A DNA stretch of 5,746 bases, taken from Zoogloeaceae bacterium (GTDB lineage Bacteria > Pseudomonadota > Gammaproteobacteria > Burkholderiales > Rhodocyclaceae). Positions 1 through 5,746 of the stretch are shown here, one piece after another. The stretch's first letter is position 1, and every line of letters starts with the position of its first letter. The notes beneath the pieces were generated by a model. It was given only the letters and a program-made list of their open reading frames with translations, did not search any database and was not told the origin of the DNA. Both the position numbers and the translations under genes were made by a program. The DNA is taken from assembly GCA_031273145.1 (NCBI GenBank), contig JAISSL010000069.1:1-5746 (forward strand). Reading direction: 5' to 3'.

Positions 1-652
1 GATGCGGGTCATCCGCCTTTGCCGCGCCGAACACGGCAGAGCCGACCACGAATGAATCCGCCCCGGCTTTGGCAATCGCGGCGATATTGTCCACCTTGAC
101 CCCGCCATCCACCTGTAAACGGATGCGTCGCCCGGTTTCCTTCGCATACGTATCGAGCCGTTCGCGCAGGCACTCAATTTTCGGCAGCGCCGAAGCCAGA
201 AAGGATTGCCCGCCAAAGCCCGGATTGACGCTCATGACCAGCACCAGATCAAGCCGATCCATGACATGTTCCAGTACGGAAAGCGGCGTGGCCGGATTGA
301 GCGCCAGTCCGGCCTGACAGCCCTGCTCACGAATCAATGCAAGGGAACGATCCACATGGCGCGAGGCTTCCGGGTGAAAGGTCATGACATTCGCGCCCGC
401 CTTGGCAAAACCGGCAATCAGGCCATCCACGGGTTCCACCATCAAATGCGCGTCTATCGGCGCGTCCGTGCAGGGGCGAATAGCCTCGCAAACCAGAGGG
501 CCTACCGTCAGATTGGGAACATAGTGATTATCCATCACGTCAAAATGCACCCAGTCCGCGCCTGCGGCAATGACATTGCGTACCTCTTCGCCAAGGCAGG
601 CAAAATTCGCGGAAAGAATACTGGGCGCAAGCAGATAGGGAATGGTCGTCAT
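1..652 (-). CDS. rpe: Ribulose-phosphate 3-epimerase, 3' end cut by the window edge
   Basis: This enzyme interconverts D-ribulose 5-phosphate and D-xylulose 5-phosphate in the cytosol (pentose phosphate and, where present, Calvin cycle). The reading frame is open from the ATG to the left edge, giving 217 codons. The family is usually about 220-230 residues, so only the last few to 15 are missing. Seen motifs: APSILSANF at 9-17 (Ser11 binding region), [12 protein letters not shown] at 36-47 with metal ligand His36 and catalytic Asp38, HLMV with metal ligand His69, [12 protein letters not shown] at 140-151, and QVDGGV with second catalytic Asp182, followed by the phosphate-binding VVGSAVF at 202-208. 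These are the TIM-barrel active-site landmarks of Rpe. The start has a GAGAG seven bases upstream. It is co-oriented with the ribosomal genes but separated from them by 240 bases and a terminator, so it is probably a separate transcription unit. In many betaproteobacteria I recall rpe preceding gph and trpE; that side is outside the window. Confidence 0.97.
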   Translation of the reverse strand, partial: MTTIPYLLAPSILSANFACLGEEVRNVIAAGADWVHFDVMDNHYVPNLTVGPLVCEAIRPCTDAPIDAHLMVEPVDGLIAGFAKAGANVMTFHPEASRHVDRSLALIREQGCQAGLALNPATPLSVLEHVMDRLDLVLVMSVNPGFGGQSFLASALPKIECLRERLDTYAKETGRRIRLQVDGGVKVDNIAAIAKAGADSFVVGSAVFGAAKADDPH

Positions 653-659
653 GATGCGG

Positions 660-664
660 CTCTC
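660..664 (-). promoter_or_regulatory. Probable Shine-Dalgarno of rpe
   Basis: GAGAG on the minus strand, seven bases before the ATG at 652. It supports that start, which also gives the usual short N-terminus ahead of the APSILSA motif. Confidence 0.6.
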
Positions 665-684
665 AATTCAGATGAAAAGCAGGG

Positions 685-736
685 AAAAAACAAAACCCCG
701 GTATTTTCCCCCATAAAGGGCAGAAAATCACCGGGG
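685..736 (-). terminator. Strong rho-independent terminator after the S10 cluster
   Basis: Read on the minus strand, a long hairpin is followed at once by a U tract, TTTTGTTTTTT (695-685). The arms are 723-736 (CCCCGGTGATTTTC) and 696-708 (GAAAATACCGGGG). They pair over 13 base pairs with one bulged G, and an inner CCC/GGG closes a short A/T-rich loop. The U tract lies only on the side expected for minus-strand transcription, so it should stop messages coming from rpsQ. It ends 32 bases before the rpe ATG, so it could instead, or also, act on a transcript started further upstream for rpe. Confidence 0.9.
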
Positions 737-822
737 GCAGGAAATGCGACATGATACGCGCAAACGCCAGACCATCCATAAACGCGCGCCGCCGTGCGTT
801 GCGCCGCATGGCTACGAACAGC

Positions 823-847
823 GGGCTTCGCCTTACCCGCCAAGCCC
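823..847. repeat. Imperfect GC-rich inverted repeat in the rpsQ-rpe spacer
   Basis: AAGCCC at 842-847 is the reverse complement of GGGCTT at 823-828, with a 13-base loop. An overlapping alternative pairs GCGGG (821-825) with CCCGC (836-840). There is no U tract on either side, so it is not a good terminator. The mix of short nested palindromes resembles dispersed intergenic palindromic elements of proteobacteria, but a second copy is not present in this window. The rest of the spacer (737-892) shows no convincing gene or promoter. Confidence 0.35.
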
Positions 848-892
848 CTGAAAACGCGGAGCCTGGCGCATGGCAAAATGCCCGCAAAAGCG

Positions 893-1162
893 TCAGACCT
901 GCACCGCCTTTTCGAGCAGCCGGGTCACCCGCCAGCTCTTGGTACGGGAAATGGGACGCGATTCCTCAATTTCGACCAGATCGCCTTCGCCCATTTCATT
1001 GTTCTCATCGTGGGCGTGATACTTCTTGGAACGGGTAATGATCTTGCCGTAAATCGGATGTTTGACCCGACGCTCAATCAAGACCGTCACGGTCTTGTCC
1101 ATCTTGTCGCTGACGACGCGCCCTGTCAGGGTACGTTTGTTGGGAGTAGTTTCCGTCGTCAT
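893..1162 (-). CDS. rpsQ: 30S ribosomal protein S17
   Basis: S17 is a primary 16S rRNA-binding protein of the 30S body with an OB fold. The product is 89 residues, slightly longer than the E. coli protein (84). It shows the family core [15 protein letters not shown] at 13-27, where MDKTVTV is highly conserved, then [19 protein letters not shown] at 35-53, and the final strands with [14 protein letters not shown] short T/E/N-rich N-terminus precedes the fold. It starts two bases after the rpmC stop (TAATCATG), with a moderate AAGG about ten bases upstream inside rpmC, so its translation is probably coupled to rpmC. It is the last gene of the S10 block, as in E. coli, but the next gene is not rplN. 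Confidence 0.98.
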   Translation of the reverse strand: MTTETTPNKRTLTGRVVSDKMDKTVTVLIERRVKHPIYGKIITRSKKYHAHDENNEMGEGDLVEIEESRPISRTKSWRVTRLLEKAVQV

Positions 1163-1164
1163 GA

Positions 1165-1353
1165 TTACGCCGCCTTTTCACGAAGAATGGTACGCACCCG
1201 CGCAATGTCGCGGCGCACCTTGCCAAGCTGGCTGGTATTGGGAAGCTGCTGGGTTGCGTGTTGCATCCGCAGGCTGAACTGGGCTTTCAGGAGCGCCAGC
1301 AGTTCTGTTTTCAGCTCATCCGGGTTTTTGTTTCTCAATTCAATCGCTTTCAT
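1165..1353 (-). CDS. rpmC: 50S ribosomal protein L29
   Basis: L29 is a small two-helix protein next to L23 at the exit of the peptide tunnel. The 62 residues match the usual length of about 63. They carry [19 protein letters not shown] at the N-terminus, QFSLRMQ at 25-31, and [15 protein letters not shown] near the C-terminus. An in-frame ATG fifteen bases upstream (1368) lies inside the end of rplP, has no Shine-Dalgarno and would add MWCEI, which is absent from the family, so the internal ATG was chosen. That start has only a weak GGTG (1361-1364) seven bases upstream. It begins four bases after the rplP stop, so it probably depends on coupling to rplP translation. Confidence 0.97.
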   Translation of the reverse strand: MKAIELRNKNPDELKTELLALLKAQFSLRMQHATQQLPNTSQLGKVRRDIARVRTILREKAA

Positions 1354-1357
1354 GATT

Positions 1358-1771
1358 TCACACCACATGTCGGGTCACAAAGGTCGTGGCAAACGGCAAC
1401 TTGGCAGAAGCCAGGCGAAACGCCTCGCGCGCCAATTCTTCGCTTACCCCATCCATTTCATACAGCACCTTGCCCGGCTGGATTTCGGCAACCCAATATT
1501 CAGGATTGCCCTTGCCATTGCCCATCCGAACTTCGGCAGGTTTTTTGGAAATCGGCTTGTCCGGGAACACGCGAATCCAGATGCGCCCGCCCCGCTTGAT
1601 ATGGCGGGTCATGGCGCGCCGCGCGGCCTCAATCTGACGCGCCGTCAGGCGGCCTCTGGTCGTGGCTTTCAAACCCCATTCGCCAAAGGAAACCTTGGCG
1701 CCCCGGGTTGCCAGACCAACATTGCGTCCCTTTTGCTCTTTCCGGTATTTACGACGGTTAGGTTGCAGCAT
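1358..1771 (-). CDS. rplP: 50S ribosomal protein L16
   Basis: L16 binds 23S rRNA near the A-site tRNA elbow and helps complete the peptidyl transferase region late in 50S assembly. The product is 137 residues, one more than in E. coli. It has the exact family start [17 protein letters not shown], the [18 protein letters not shown] block (39-56), [11 protein letters not shown] (64-74) and [14 protein letters not shown] (81-94). Arg82 aligns with E. coli Arg81, which the oxygenase RoxA/YcfD hydroxylates; whether that happens here is unknown. An AGGAG lies five bases before the ATG. The first 14 bases overlap the end of rpsC in another frame, which is a longer overlap than at the other junctions. 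Confidence 0.99.
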   Translation of the reverse strand: MLQPNRRKYRKEQKGRNVGLATRGAKVSFGEWGLKATTRGRLTARQIEAARRAMTRHIKRGGRIWIRVFPDKPISKKPAEVRMGNGKGNPEYWVAEIQPGKVLYEMDGVSEELAREAFRLASAKLPFATTFVTRHVV

Positions 1772-2600
1772 TTTTTGCTCCTGGCTTTCTTACTCTCTTG
1801 ACCTGCGGCTTGTGGGCAGGTTTGGCATCGCCCCCTTCTGCCGGTTTTTTCTCGCCGCGCGGGGTTTTTTCGCCGCGCAGGGCGCGGGCGGGACGGTCGC
1901 CTTCAGGACGGGCGGGACGACGCGAACGACGGTTTTCTTCCGCCGGCGCTTCCGCTTCCGGCTGTTCGCCATGCGCCAGACGCTCGCCCTTATAGACCCA
2001 CACCTTGATGCCGATTGCGCCATAGGTAGTTTCCGCCGTGGAAGTCCCGTAATCAATGTCGGCGCGCAAGGTATGCAGCGGCACGCGCCCTTCCCGATAC
2101 CACTCGGTACGGGCGATTTCCGCGCCATTCAAGCGCCCCGAACTCATGATCTTGATACCCTGCGCGCCCAAGCGCATCGCGTTCTGCATCGCGCGTTTCA
2201 TCGCGCGGCGGAACATGATCCGCTTTTCCAACTGCTGCGCGATGGAATCGGCAATCAGTTGCGCGTTCGTTTCCGGCTTTCTGATTTCCTCAATGGAGAC
2301 ATGCACCGGCACGCCCATGATGCGCTCAAGGTCTTTTTTCAGTACCTCAATGTCTTCGCCCTTCTTGCCGATGACAACCCCAGGCCGGGCGGAATACACG
2401 GTAATCCGGGCGTTCTTGGCAGGACGCTCAATCAGGATGCGGCCTACGGAAGCGTTTTTCAGCTTGTTGCCGAGATATTCGCGCACCATCATGTCCTGCG
2501 CCAACATGCCGGAAAAGGTTCGGCTCCCGGCAAACCAGCGGGAATCCCAATCGCGGGTTACGCAAAGGCGAAAGCCTGTCGGATGAATTTTTTGTCCCAT
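1758..2600 (-). CDS. rpsC: 30S ribosomal protein S3 with a long C-terminal tail
   Basis: S3 forms part of the mRNA entry channel of the 30S head. The conserved body covers residues 1-208: the [12 protein letters not shown] start; a KH domain with the G-K-K-G loop at 78-81; the basic cluster RRxxK at 131-135, which matches the entry-tunnel residues linked to mRNA unwinding in E. coli; and the S3 C-terminal domain with [19 protein letters not shown] (154-172) and [10 protein letters not shown]. The remaining roughly 70 residues are a low-complexity E/K/R/P/A tail with short repeats, giving 280 residues against 233 in E. coli. I recall shorter tails of this type in Burkholderia S3. The ATG at 2600 is chosen over an in-frame TTG at 2615 because GGGGAG (2608-2613) sits seven bases upstream and the protein then begins as the family does. 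It starts four bases after the rplV stop. Confidence 0.98.
   Translation of the reverse strand: MGQKIHPTGFRLCVTRDWDSRWFAGSRTFSGMLAQDMMVREYLGNKLKNASVGRILIERPAKNARITVYSARPGVVIGKKGEDIEVLKKDLERIMGVPVHVSIEEIRKPETNAQLIADSIAQQLEKRIMFRRAMKRAMQNAMRLGAQGIKIMSSGRLNGAEIARTEWYREGRVPLHTLRADIDYGTSTAETTYGAIGIKVWVYKGERLAHGEQPEAEAPAEENRRSRRPARPEGDRPARALRGEKTPRGEKKPAEGGDAKPAHKPQVKRVRKPGAKNAAT
1842..1877 (-). repeat. Two-copy 18-base tandem repeat in the rpsC tail
   Basis: Two adjacent 18-base units (1860-1877 and 1842-1859) agree at 15 of 18 bases. They encode RGEKTP and RGEKKP at residues 242-253 of S3. The unit is a whole number of codons, so a gain or loss keeps frame. Each unit holds a run of A bases on the coding strand, a likely slippage site. 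Confidence 0.85.
1885..1919 (-). repeat. 24-base-period direct repeat in the rpsC tail
   Basis: The 11-base plus-strand string CGGGCGGGACG occurs at 1885-1895 and again at 1909-1919. The period is 24 bases, or eight codons. It encodes RPAR twice (residues 228-231 and 236-239 of S3), separated by PEGD. It lies next to the 18-base tandem repeat and adds to the evidence that the tail grew by small in-frame duplications. Confidence 0.75.
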
Positions 2601-2604
2601 GCTC

Positions 2605-2934
2605 TTACTCCCCAACCGTCACGTAAATGTGGCAGGTCGGCTTGGAAATCCGGTTACCACGGCCTTTTGCCCGCGCGGCAAAACGCTTCAACACCATGCC
2701 TTTTTCGACATAGATGGTCTTGACTTTCAGCTCGTCAATATCCGCGCCGTCGTTGTGTTCGGCATTGGCGACCGCCGAGAGCAGCACCTTCTTCAAGATG
2801 CCCGCGCCCTTCTTGGGCGAGAAAGTCAGAATATTGAGGGCATGGTCAATGGGCTTGCCCCGCACCAGATCGGCAACGAGCCGTCCCTTCTGGGCAGACA
2901 GGCGCACACCACGCAAAGTTGCAGTTGTTTCCAT
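2605..2934 (-). CDS. rplV: 50S ribosomal protein L22
   Basis: L22 binds all 23S rRNA domains and sends a long beta-hairpin into the peptide exit tunnel. The 109 residues match the E. coli length (110). Visible are [17 protein letters not shown] (11-27), the helical SAVANAEHN (53-61), and the hairpin region 79-102 with [16 protein letters not shown]82-K83-R84 aligns with the E. coli Met82-Lys83-Arg84 tip region, whose deletion gives macrolide resistance there; here the first residue is Leu and nothing is deleted. The ATG follows AAGGAG by five bases, and that motif sits on the rpsS stop codon nine bases away. This suggests reinitiation by ribosomes that have just finished S19. Confidence 0.99.
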   Translation of the reverse strand: METTATLRGVRLSAQKGRLVADLVRGKPIDHALNILTFSPKKGAGILKKVLLSAVANAEHNDGADIDELKVKTIYVEKGMVLKRFAARAKGRGNRISKPTCHIYVTVGE

Positions 2935-2943
2935 ATGGACTCC

Positions 2944-3219
2944 TTATTTCTTCGCTTTCTTGCCGGCGGTATGACCCTTGAAAGTGCGGGTCAGCGAAAA
3001 TTCGCCCAGCTTGTGTCCGACCATGTTCTCGGTAATGTAGACCGGAATATGCTGCCGGCCATTGTGTACCGCAATCGTCAAGCCGACAAAATCCGGCAGG
3101 ATGGTGGAGCGGCGCGACCAGGTCTTGATCGGGCGCTTGTCCTTGCCCGCCTGGGCAGTCTCGACTTTTTTCAGCAAATGGGCATCAATAAACGGGCCCT
3201 TTTTGATAGAACGTCCCAT
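2944..3219 (-). CDS. rpsS: 30S ribosomal protein S19
   Basis: S19 sits in the 30S head with S13, near the A-site tRNA and the A-site finger bridge. The 91 residues are standard length (92 in E. coli). Conserved segments are [18 protein letters not shown] at the start, [20 protein letters not shown] (32-51) and the [16 protein letters not shown] block near the C-terminus, followed by a lysine-rich end. An AAGGGG overlapping the rplB stop codon lies eight bases before the ATG; the gap to rplB is 12 bases, the largest inside this cluster. Nothing is unusual. Confidence 0.99.
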   Translation of the reverse strand: MGRSIKKGPFIDAHLLKKVETAQAGKDKRPIKTWSRRSTILPDFVGLTIAVHNGRQHIPVYITENMVGHKLGEFSLTRTFKGHTAGKKAKK

Positions 3220-3231
3220 GTTCCCTACCCC

Positions 3232-4059
3232 TTAACGCTTGTGACGACGCTGCACGATCATGCTGTTCGTGCGCTTGTTGCTGCGGGTACGATAGCCCTT
3301 GGTCGGCTGTCCCCACGGATTGACCGGAACCCGGCCTTCGCCGGTACGTCCTTCGCCCCCGCCATGCGGGTGGTCGATCGGATTCATGACCACGCCACGC
3401 ACCGTCGGGCGGATTCCGCGCCAACGGTTTGCGCCTGCCTTGCCAATCTTCCGCAGACTGTTTTCTTCGTTGCCGACTTCGCCAATGGTGGCGCGGCATT
3501 CGATATGCACCCGGCGGATTTCGCCGGAACGCAGACGAAGCTGGGCATAAACGCCTTCCCGTGCCAGCAGTTGCACGGAAGCGCCGGCTGCCCGCGCCAT
3601 CTGCGCGCCCTTGCCGGGGAACATCTCCACGCAGTGCAGGGTCGTACCGACCGGAATGTTGCGAATCGGCAGGGCATTACCCGGCTTGATCGGCGCTTCC
3701 GAGCCGCTCAAAACCTTTTGCCCTACTTCCAGCCCCTTGGGCGCGATGATGTAGCGGCGCTCGCCATCTGCATAGCAGAGGAGCGCAATATGCGCGGAAC
3801 GGTTGGGATCGTATTCGAGCCGCTCAACCTTGGCGACTACGCCATCCTTGCTCCGCATGAAGTCAATCACGCGATAATGCTGCTTGTGCCCGCCGCCCTG
3901 ATGGCGCACGGTAATGCGTCCATTGTTGTTGCGGCCTGCCTTGCTGATTTTCTTCTCCAGCAGTCCCGCAAAGGGTTTGCCTTTGTAGAGCGTATCGGAG
4001 ACGACCTTGACCACGGCGCGACGGCCGGGTGAAGTGGGTTTGACCTTGACGAGCGCCAT
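3232..4059 (-). CDS. rplB: 50S ribosomal protein L2
   Basis: L2 is a core 23S rRNA-binding protein needed for subunit association and peptidyl transferase activity. The product is 275 residues (273 in E. coli), beginning [14 protein letters not shown]. Conserved regions include [20 protein letters not shown] (about 44-63), [13 protein letters not shown], and the C-terminal [14 protein letters not shown]. His230 there (229 after Met removal) is the conserved histidine linked to peptidyl transfer in E. coli. The basic end is [18 protein letters not shown]. The frame stays open upstream as far as 4455, but the added sequence has no family likeness. The ATG at 4059 is supported by AAGGGGGG, whose last G is eight bases upstream. 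Start and rplW stop overlap as TAATG, so translation is coupled to L23. Confidence 0.99.
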   Translation of the reverse strand: MALVKVKPTSPGRRAVVKVVSDTLYKGKPFAGLLEKKISKAGRNNNGRITVRHQGGGHKQHYRVIDFMRSKDGVVAKVERLEYDPNRSAHIALLCYADGERRYIIAPKGLEVGQKVLSGSEAPIKPGNALPIRNIPVGTTLHCVEMFPGKGAQMARAAGASVQLLAREGVYAQLRLRSGEIRRVHIECRATIGEVGNEENSLRKIGKAGANRWRGIRPTVRGVVMNPIDHPHGGGEGRTGEGRVPVNPWGQPTKGYRTRSNKRTNSMIVQRRHKR

Positions 4060-4439
4060 TATGCGTTCCCCCCTTCCGCAAAATTGATTTCCTGTCCGTC
4101 TTTCAGGCCGACGAAGGCTTTTTTCCAGCCTTTGCGTAGCCCCTTCATCTGACGGAAGCGTTTGATTTTGCCGGGAACATTGCAGACCTGCACGGACTCC
4201 ACATTCACTTTGAAGAGGAGTTCGACGGCTGCCTTGATTTCCGGCTTGGTTGCGTCGGAAGCGACCCGGAAAACGACCTGGGAATGCTTTTCCGCCACAT
4301 AAGTCGCCTTTTCGGAGACCTGCGGCGCAAGCAGAACCTGCAACAGGCGTTCCTGCTCCGGCTTGCCCGACGTATGCTGGCGGATACCGCCATTCTTGCG
4401 TCGGGCTATTTTCAATTGACGTTGCTCTAACGGAGTCAT
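4059..4439 (-). CDS. rplW: 50S ribosomal protein L23 with an N-terminal extension
   Basis: L23 surrounds the peptide tunnel exit and is the docking site for trigger factor and SRP. The family core starts near residue 30 with [19 protein letters not shown], then [20 protein letters not shown] and [19 protein letters not shown]. The product is 126 residues; relatives usually have about 95-108. The extra 20-27 N-terminal residues are basic (R7, K10, R13, R14, K15, R20, K26) and use TTA, CAA, TTG, ATA and CGA codons, unlike the core. The start is ATG 4439, overlapping the rplD stop as ATGA, with GAGGAG eight bases upstream. A GTG at 4445 is only two bases from that GAGGAG, and no ATG or GTG lies in frame between the chosen start and the core. 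TTG codons at residues 9 and 33 are the only shorter alternatives; the second would remove conserved ERLL. Confidence 0.95.
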   Translation of the reverse strand: MTPLEQRQLKIARRKNGGIRQHTSGKPEQERLLQVLLAPQVSEKATYVAEKHSQVVFRVASDATKPEIKAAVELLFKVNVESVQVCNVPGKIKRFRQMKGLRKGWKKAFVGLKDGQEINFAEGGNA

Positions 4440-5062
4440 GCCCACATCTCCTCAAATTTGGCTACGGCGTTCTTCGTGACCAGAACCCTGGAAAAACGCA
4501 CCAGAGAGACCGGATCGGCTTCCTGCGCTTCCAGCACCAGCACATTCGGCAGGTTGCGGGAAGAAAGATACAGGTTTTCGTCCAGCTCGTCGGTCACGAC
4601 CAGAAGACGCTCATCCGCCAGCCCCAGCCCTTTCAGCTTTTGCGTGAAAAGTTTGGTCTTGGGCGCATCGAGCGCCAGGGAATCCACCACCAGCAGACGA
4701 TCCTGACGCACCAGTTCGGAGAGGATCGAAGCCAATCCGGCGCGAAACATCTTGCGGTTGATTTTCTGGCTGAAATTTTCAGCCGGGGAATTCGGGAATG
4801 CGCGTCCGCCTCCACGCCAGATGGGCGAGGAAGTCATCCCGGCGCGAGCGCGTCCAGTACCCTTTTGCTTCCAGGGCTTGTGCGTGGTATGCGCGACTTC
4901 GGCGCGCGATTTTTGTTTGCGATTGGCGAGACGAGCGTTGGCCTGATAGGCCACGACGACCTGATGCACCAGCGCCTCGTTGTAATCGCGGGCAAAGAGC
5001 GTATCGGATACCGGCAGTTTTGCGGCTTCCTGGCCTTGCTCGTTTACGATTTTCAGTTCCAT
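4436..5062 (-). CDS. rplD: 50S ribosomal protein L4
   Basis: L4 lines the peptide exit tunnel with an extended loop. In E. coli it also represses its own operon by acting on the S10 leader RNA; that leader would lie outside this window. The product is 208 residues (201 in E. coli). It starts [10 protein letters not shown], followed by [20 protein letters not shown] (25-44) and the tunnel loop with [14 protein letters not shown] (62-75) and [13 protein letters not shown] (78-90). The globular C-terminal part holds [26 protein letters not shown] lies on the rplC stop codon, six bases before the ATG. The frame runs open upstream to 5161, but that stretch lies inside rplC and is not L4-like. The gene ends in an ATGA overlap with rplW. 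Confidence 0.98.
   Translation of the reverse strand: MELKIVNEQGQEAAKLPVSDTLFARDYNEALVHQVVVAYQANARLANRKQKSRAEVAHTTHKPWKQKGTGRARAGMTSSPIWRGGGRAFPNSPAENFSQKINRKMFRAGLASILSELVRQDRLLVVDSLALDAPKTKLFTQKLKGLGLADERLLVVTDELDENLYLSSRNLPNVLVLEAQEADPVSLVRFSRVLVTKNAVAKFEEMWA
4448..4453 (-). promoter_or_regulatory. Shine-Dalgarno that fixes the rplW start
   Basis: GAGGAG within the last codons of rplD. It lies eight bases before ATG 4439 but only two bases before the alternative GTG at 4445, so it favours the ATG. Because it points to the long form of L23, it is the main evidence that the N-terminal extension is translated. Confidence 0.8.
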
Positions 5063-5072
5063 GCCGGACTCC

Positions 5073-5711
5073 TTACGCCTTGACTGCGGGATGCACAACG
5101 ACGTTGCCGCCCTTTGCACCCGGTACCGCGCCCTTGACGAGCAGAAGCTGGCGTTCGACATCCACGCGCACCACGGTCAGGCTCTGTTGGGTTGCGGTAG
5201 CGTCGCCCAAATGACCCGCCATGCGCTTGCCCGGAAAAACGCGCCCAGGGTCTTGCGCCATGCCGATGGAACCCGGCGCGTTGTGGGATACGGAATTGCC
5301 GTGGGAAGCGCGGTTCGAGCGGAAATTGTGGCGCTTGATGCCACCCTGAAAGCCCTTGCCGATGGAAGTTCCCGTCACGTCGACCTTCTGGCCTTCGCTG
5401 AAAATCGTCACCGCCACGACATCGCCGGGCTTGAAGCCGGACAATGCCTCTGGCTCGACGCGGAATTCCCGCATGATGTTTCCGGCCTCCACCCCTGCCT
5501 TGGCCATATGGCCAGCCAGGGGCTTTCCGACGCGCGAGGCACGGCGCTTGCCGAAAGCGACCTGCACGGCTGCGTAGCCGTCGACATCCGGCGTTTTGAC
5601 TTGGGTCACGCGGTTATCGGACACGTCCAGCACCGTTACCGGGATGGACGCGCCATCCTCGGCAAAGATGCGAGTCATGCCGACCTTGCGACCAACAAGG
5701 CCTAGACTCAT
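5073..5711 (-). CDS. rplC: 50S ribosomal protein L3
   Basis: L3 is an early 50S assembly protein whose long loop reaches the peptidyl transferase centre. The product is 212 residues (209 in E. coli). Visible are [16 protein letters not shown] (1-16), [20 protein letters not shown] (108-127), and the loop [15 protein letters not shown] (134-148) leading into [18 protein letters not shown] (149-166). Gln153 in AQDPG aligns with E. coli Gln150, the residue methylated by PrmB; modification here is an inference. The C-terminus [18 protein letters not shown] is typical. The ATG at 5711 is preferred to an in-frame ATG at 5726 because GAGGAG lies seven bases before it and the family starts M-(S/T)-L-G-L-V-G-R. 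It is the first complete gene in transcription order here; rpsJ is expected just off the right edge. Confidence 0.99.
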   Translation of the reverse strand: MSLGLVGRKVGMTRIFAEDGASIPVTVLDVSDNRVTQVKTPDVDGYAAVQVAFGKRRASRVGKPLAGHMAKAGVEAGNIMREFRVEPEALSGFKPGDVVAVTIFSEGQKVDVTGTSIGKGFQGGIKRHNFRSNRASHGNSVSHNAPGSIGMAQDPGRVFPGKRMAGHLGDATATQQSLTVVRVDVERQLLLVKGAVPGAKGGNVVVHPAVKA

Positions 5712-5718
5712 GTTTATT

Positions 5719-5724
5719 CTCCTC
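5719..5724 (-). promoter_or_regulatory. Shine-Dalgarno that fixes the rplC start
   Basis: GAGGAG seven bases before ATG 5711. It overlaps the start codon of the upstream in-frame ATG (5726), so it cannot serve that one. Confidence 0.85.
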
Positions 5725-5728
5725 ATCG

Positions 5729-5746
5729 TCGGCTACGATTGGCCGA
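5729..5746. repeat. Short inverted repeat upstream of rplC, at the window edge
   Basis: TCGGC (5729-5733) and GCCGA (5742-5746) are reverse complements with an eight-base loop. The hairpin lies just upstream of the rplC Shine-Dalgarno and may continue past the edge. It could be the end of a longer rpsJ-rplC spacer structure or chance. No U tract follows it in the minus-strand direction, so it is not a terminator as seen. Confidence 0.3.

Noticed and set aside
206..754. 182-codon plus-strand frame opposite rpe
   Set aside because: The minus strand encodes an unmistakable Rpe with all active-site motifs across the same bases.
649..887. Two overlapping small frames (about 75 codons each) on the minus strand in the rpsQ-rpe spacer
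   Set aside because: They overlap each other in different frames, run through the terminator hairpin and its U tract, show no clear Shine-Dalgarno and resemble no protein I know. The spacer is better read as non-coding.
794..1801. 335-codon open frame on the plus strand opposite rpsQ, rpmC and rplP
   Set aside because: It is a shadow of conserved minus-strand genes, with no family resemblance and no supporting upstream signal.
1662..2723. 353-codon open frame on the plus strand opposite rpsC and part of rplP
   Set aside because: Its composition mirrors the opposite strand, and the true coding strand is certain from S3 and L16 motifs.
2599..4032. 477-codon open frame on the plus strand, antisense to rplV, rpsS and rplB
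   Set aside because: It has no recognisable domain and lies exactly opposite three strongly conserved ribosomal genes. Long antisense frames are expected with GC-biased third positions.
5712..5746. Possible 3' end of rpsJ at the right edge
   Set aside because: None of the three minus-strand frames gives the usual S10 C-terminus before a stop. The 35 bases are better described as rplC leader, and rpsJ is only inferred to lie beyond.

Overview
The window is a block of ribosomal protein genes, all on the minus strand, so it reads from the right edge to the left. In transcription order it carries rplC, rplD, rplW, rplB, rpsS, rplV, rpsC, rplP, rpmC and rpsQ. This is the S10 operon in its conserved bacterial order, lacking only rpsJ, which should lie just beyond the right edge. 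After a 240-base spacer comes a left-edge-truncated gene, rpe (ribulose-5-phosphate 3-epimerase).

The proteins look betaproteobacterial. Support comes from the L3 signature around [20 protein letters not shown], the L2 C-terminus, and an S3 with a long basic C-terminal tail of the kind I recall from Burkholderiales. The family cannot be fixed by eye. The L3 resembles what I remember of Rhodocyclales, Nitrosomonadales and Burkholderiales. The DNA is moderately GC-rich, with GC-biased third positions that create long false reading frames on the plus strand.

Layout, left to right: rpe (1-652, 3' end missing); a spacer (653-892) with an imperfect GC-rich inverted repeat (823-847) and a very strong intrinsic terminator (685-736); then rpsQ, rpmC, rplP, rpsC, rplV, rpsS, rplB, rplW, rplD and rplC up to 5711; and a 35-base leader to the edge. 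Gaps inside the cluster are 2-12 bases or overlaps (1, 4 and 14 bases), and Shine-Dalgarno sequences often lie on the previous gene's stop codon. This is what a single, translationally coupled polycistronic message looks like. Its products are core parts of both subunits: L2, L3, L4 and L22 around the peptidyl transferase centre and exit tunnel, L23 and L29 at the tunnel exit, L16 near the A site, S3 at mRNA entry, S19 in the head and S17 in the body.

I see no new system, mobile element, CRISPR array or RNA gene. The points of interest are local: (a) the S10 block ends in a terminator and is followed by rpe, not by the spc operon (rplN-rplX-rplE) that usually comes next; (b) that terminator sits only 32 bases upstream of the rpe start, leaving little room for a promoter; (c) L23 has a basic N-terminal extension of about 20-27 residues written in codons unlike the rest of the gene; (d) the roughly 70-residue S3 tail contains short in-frame tandem duplications.
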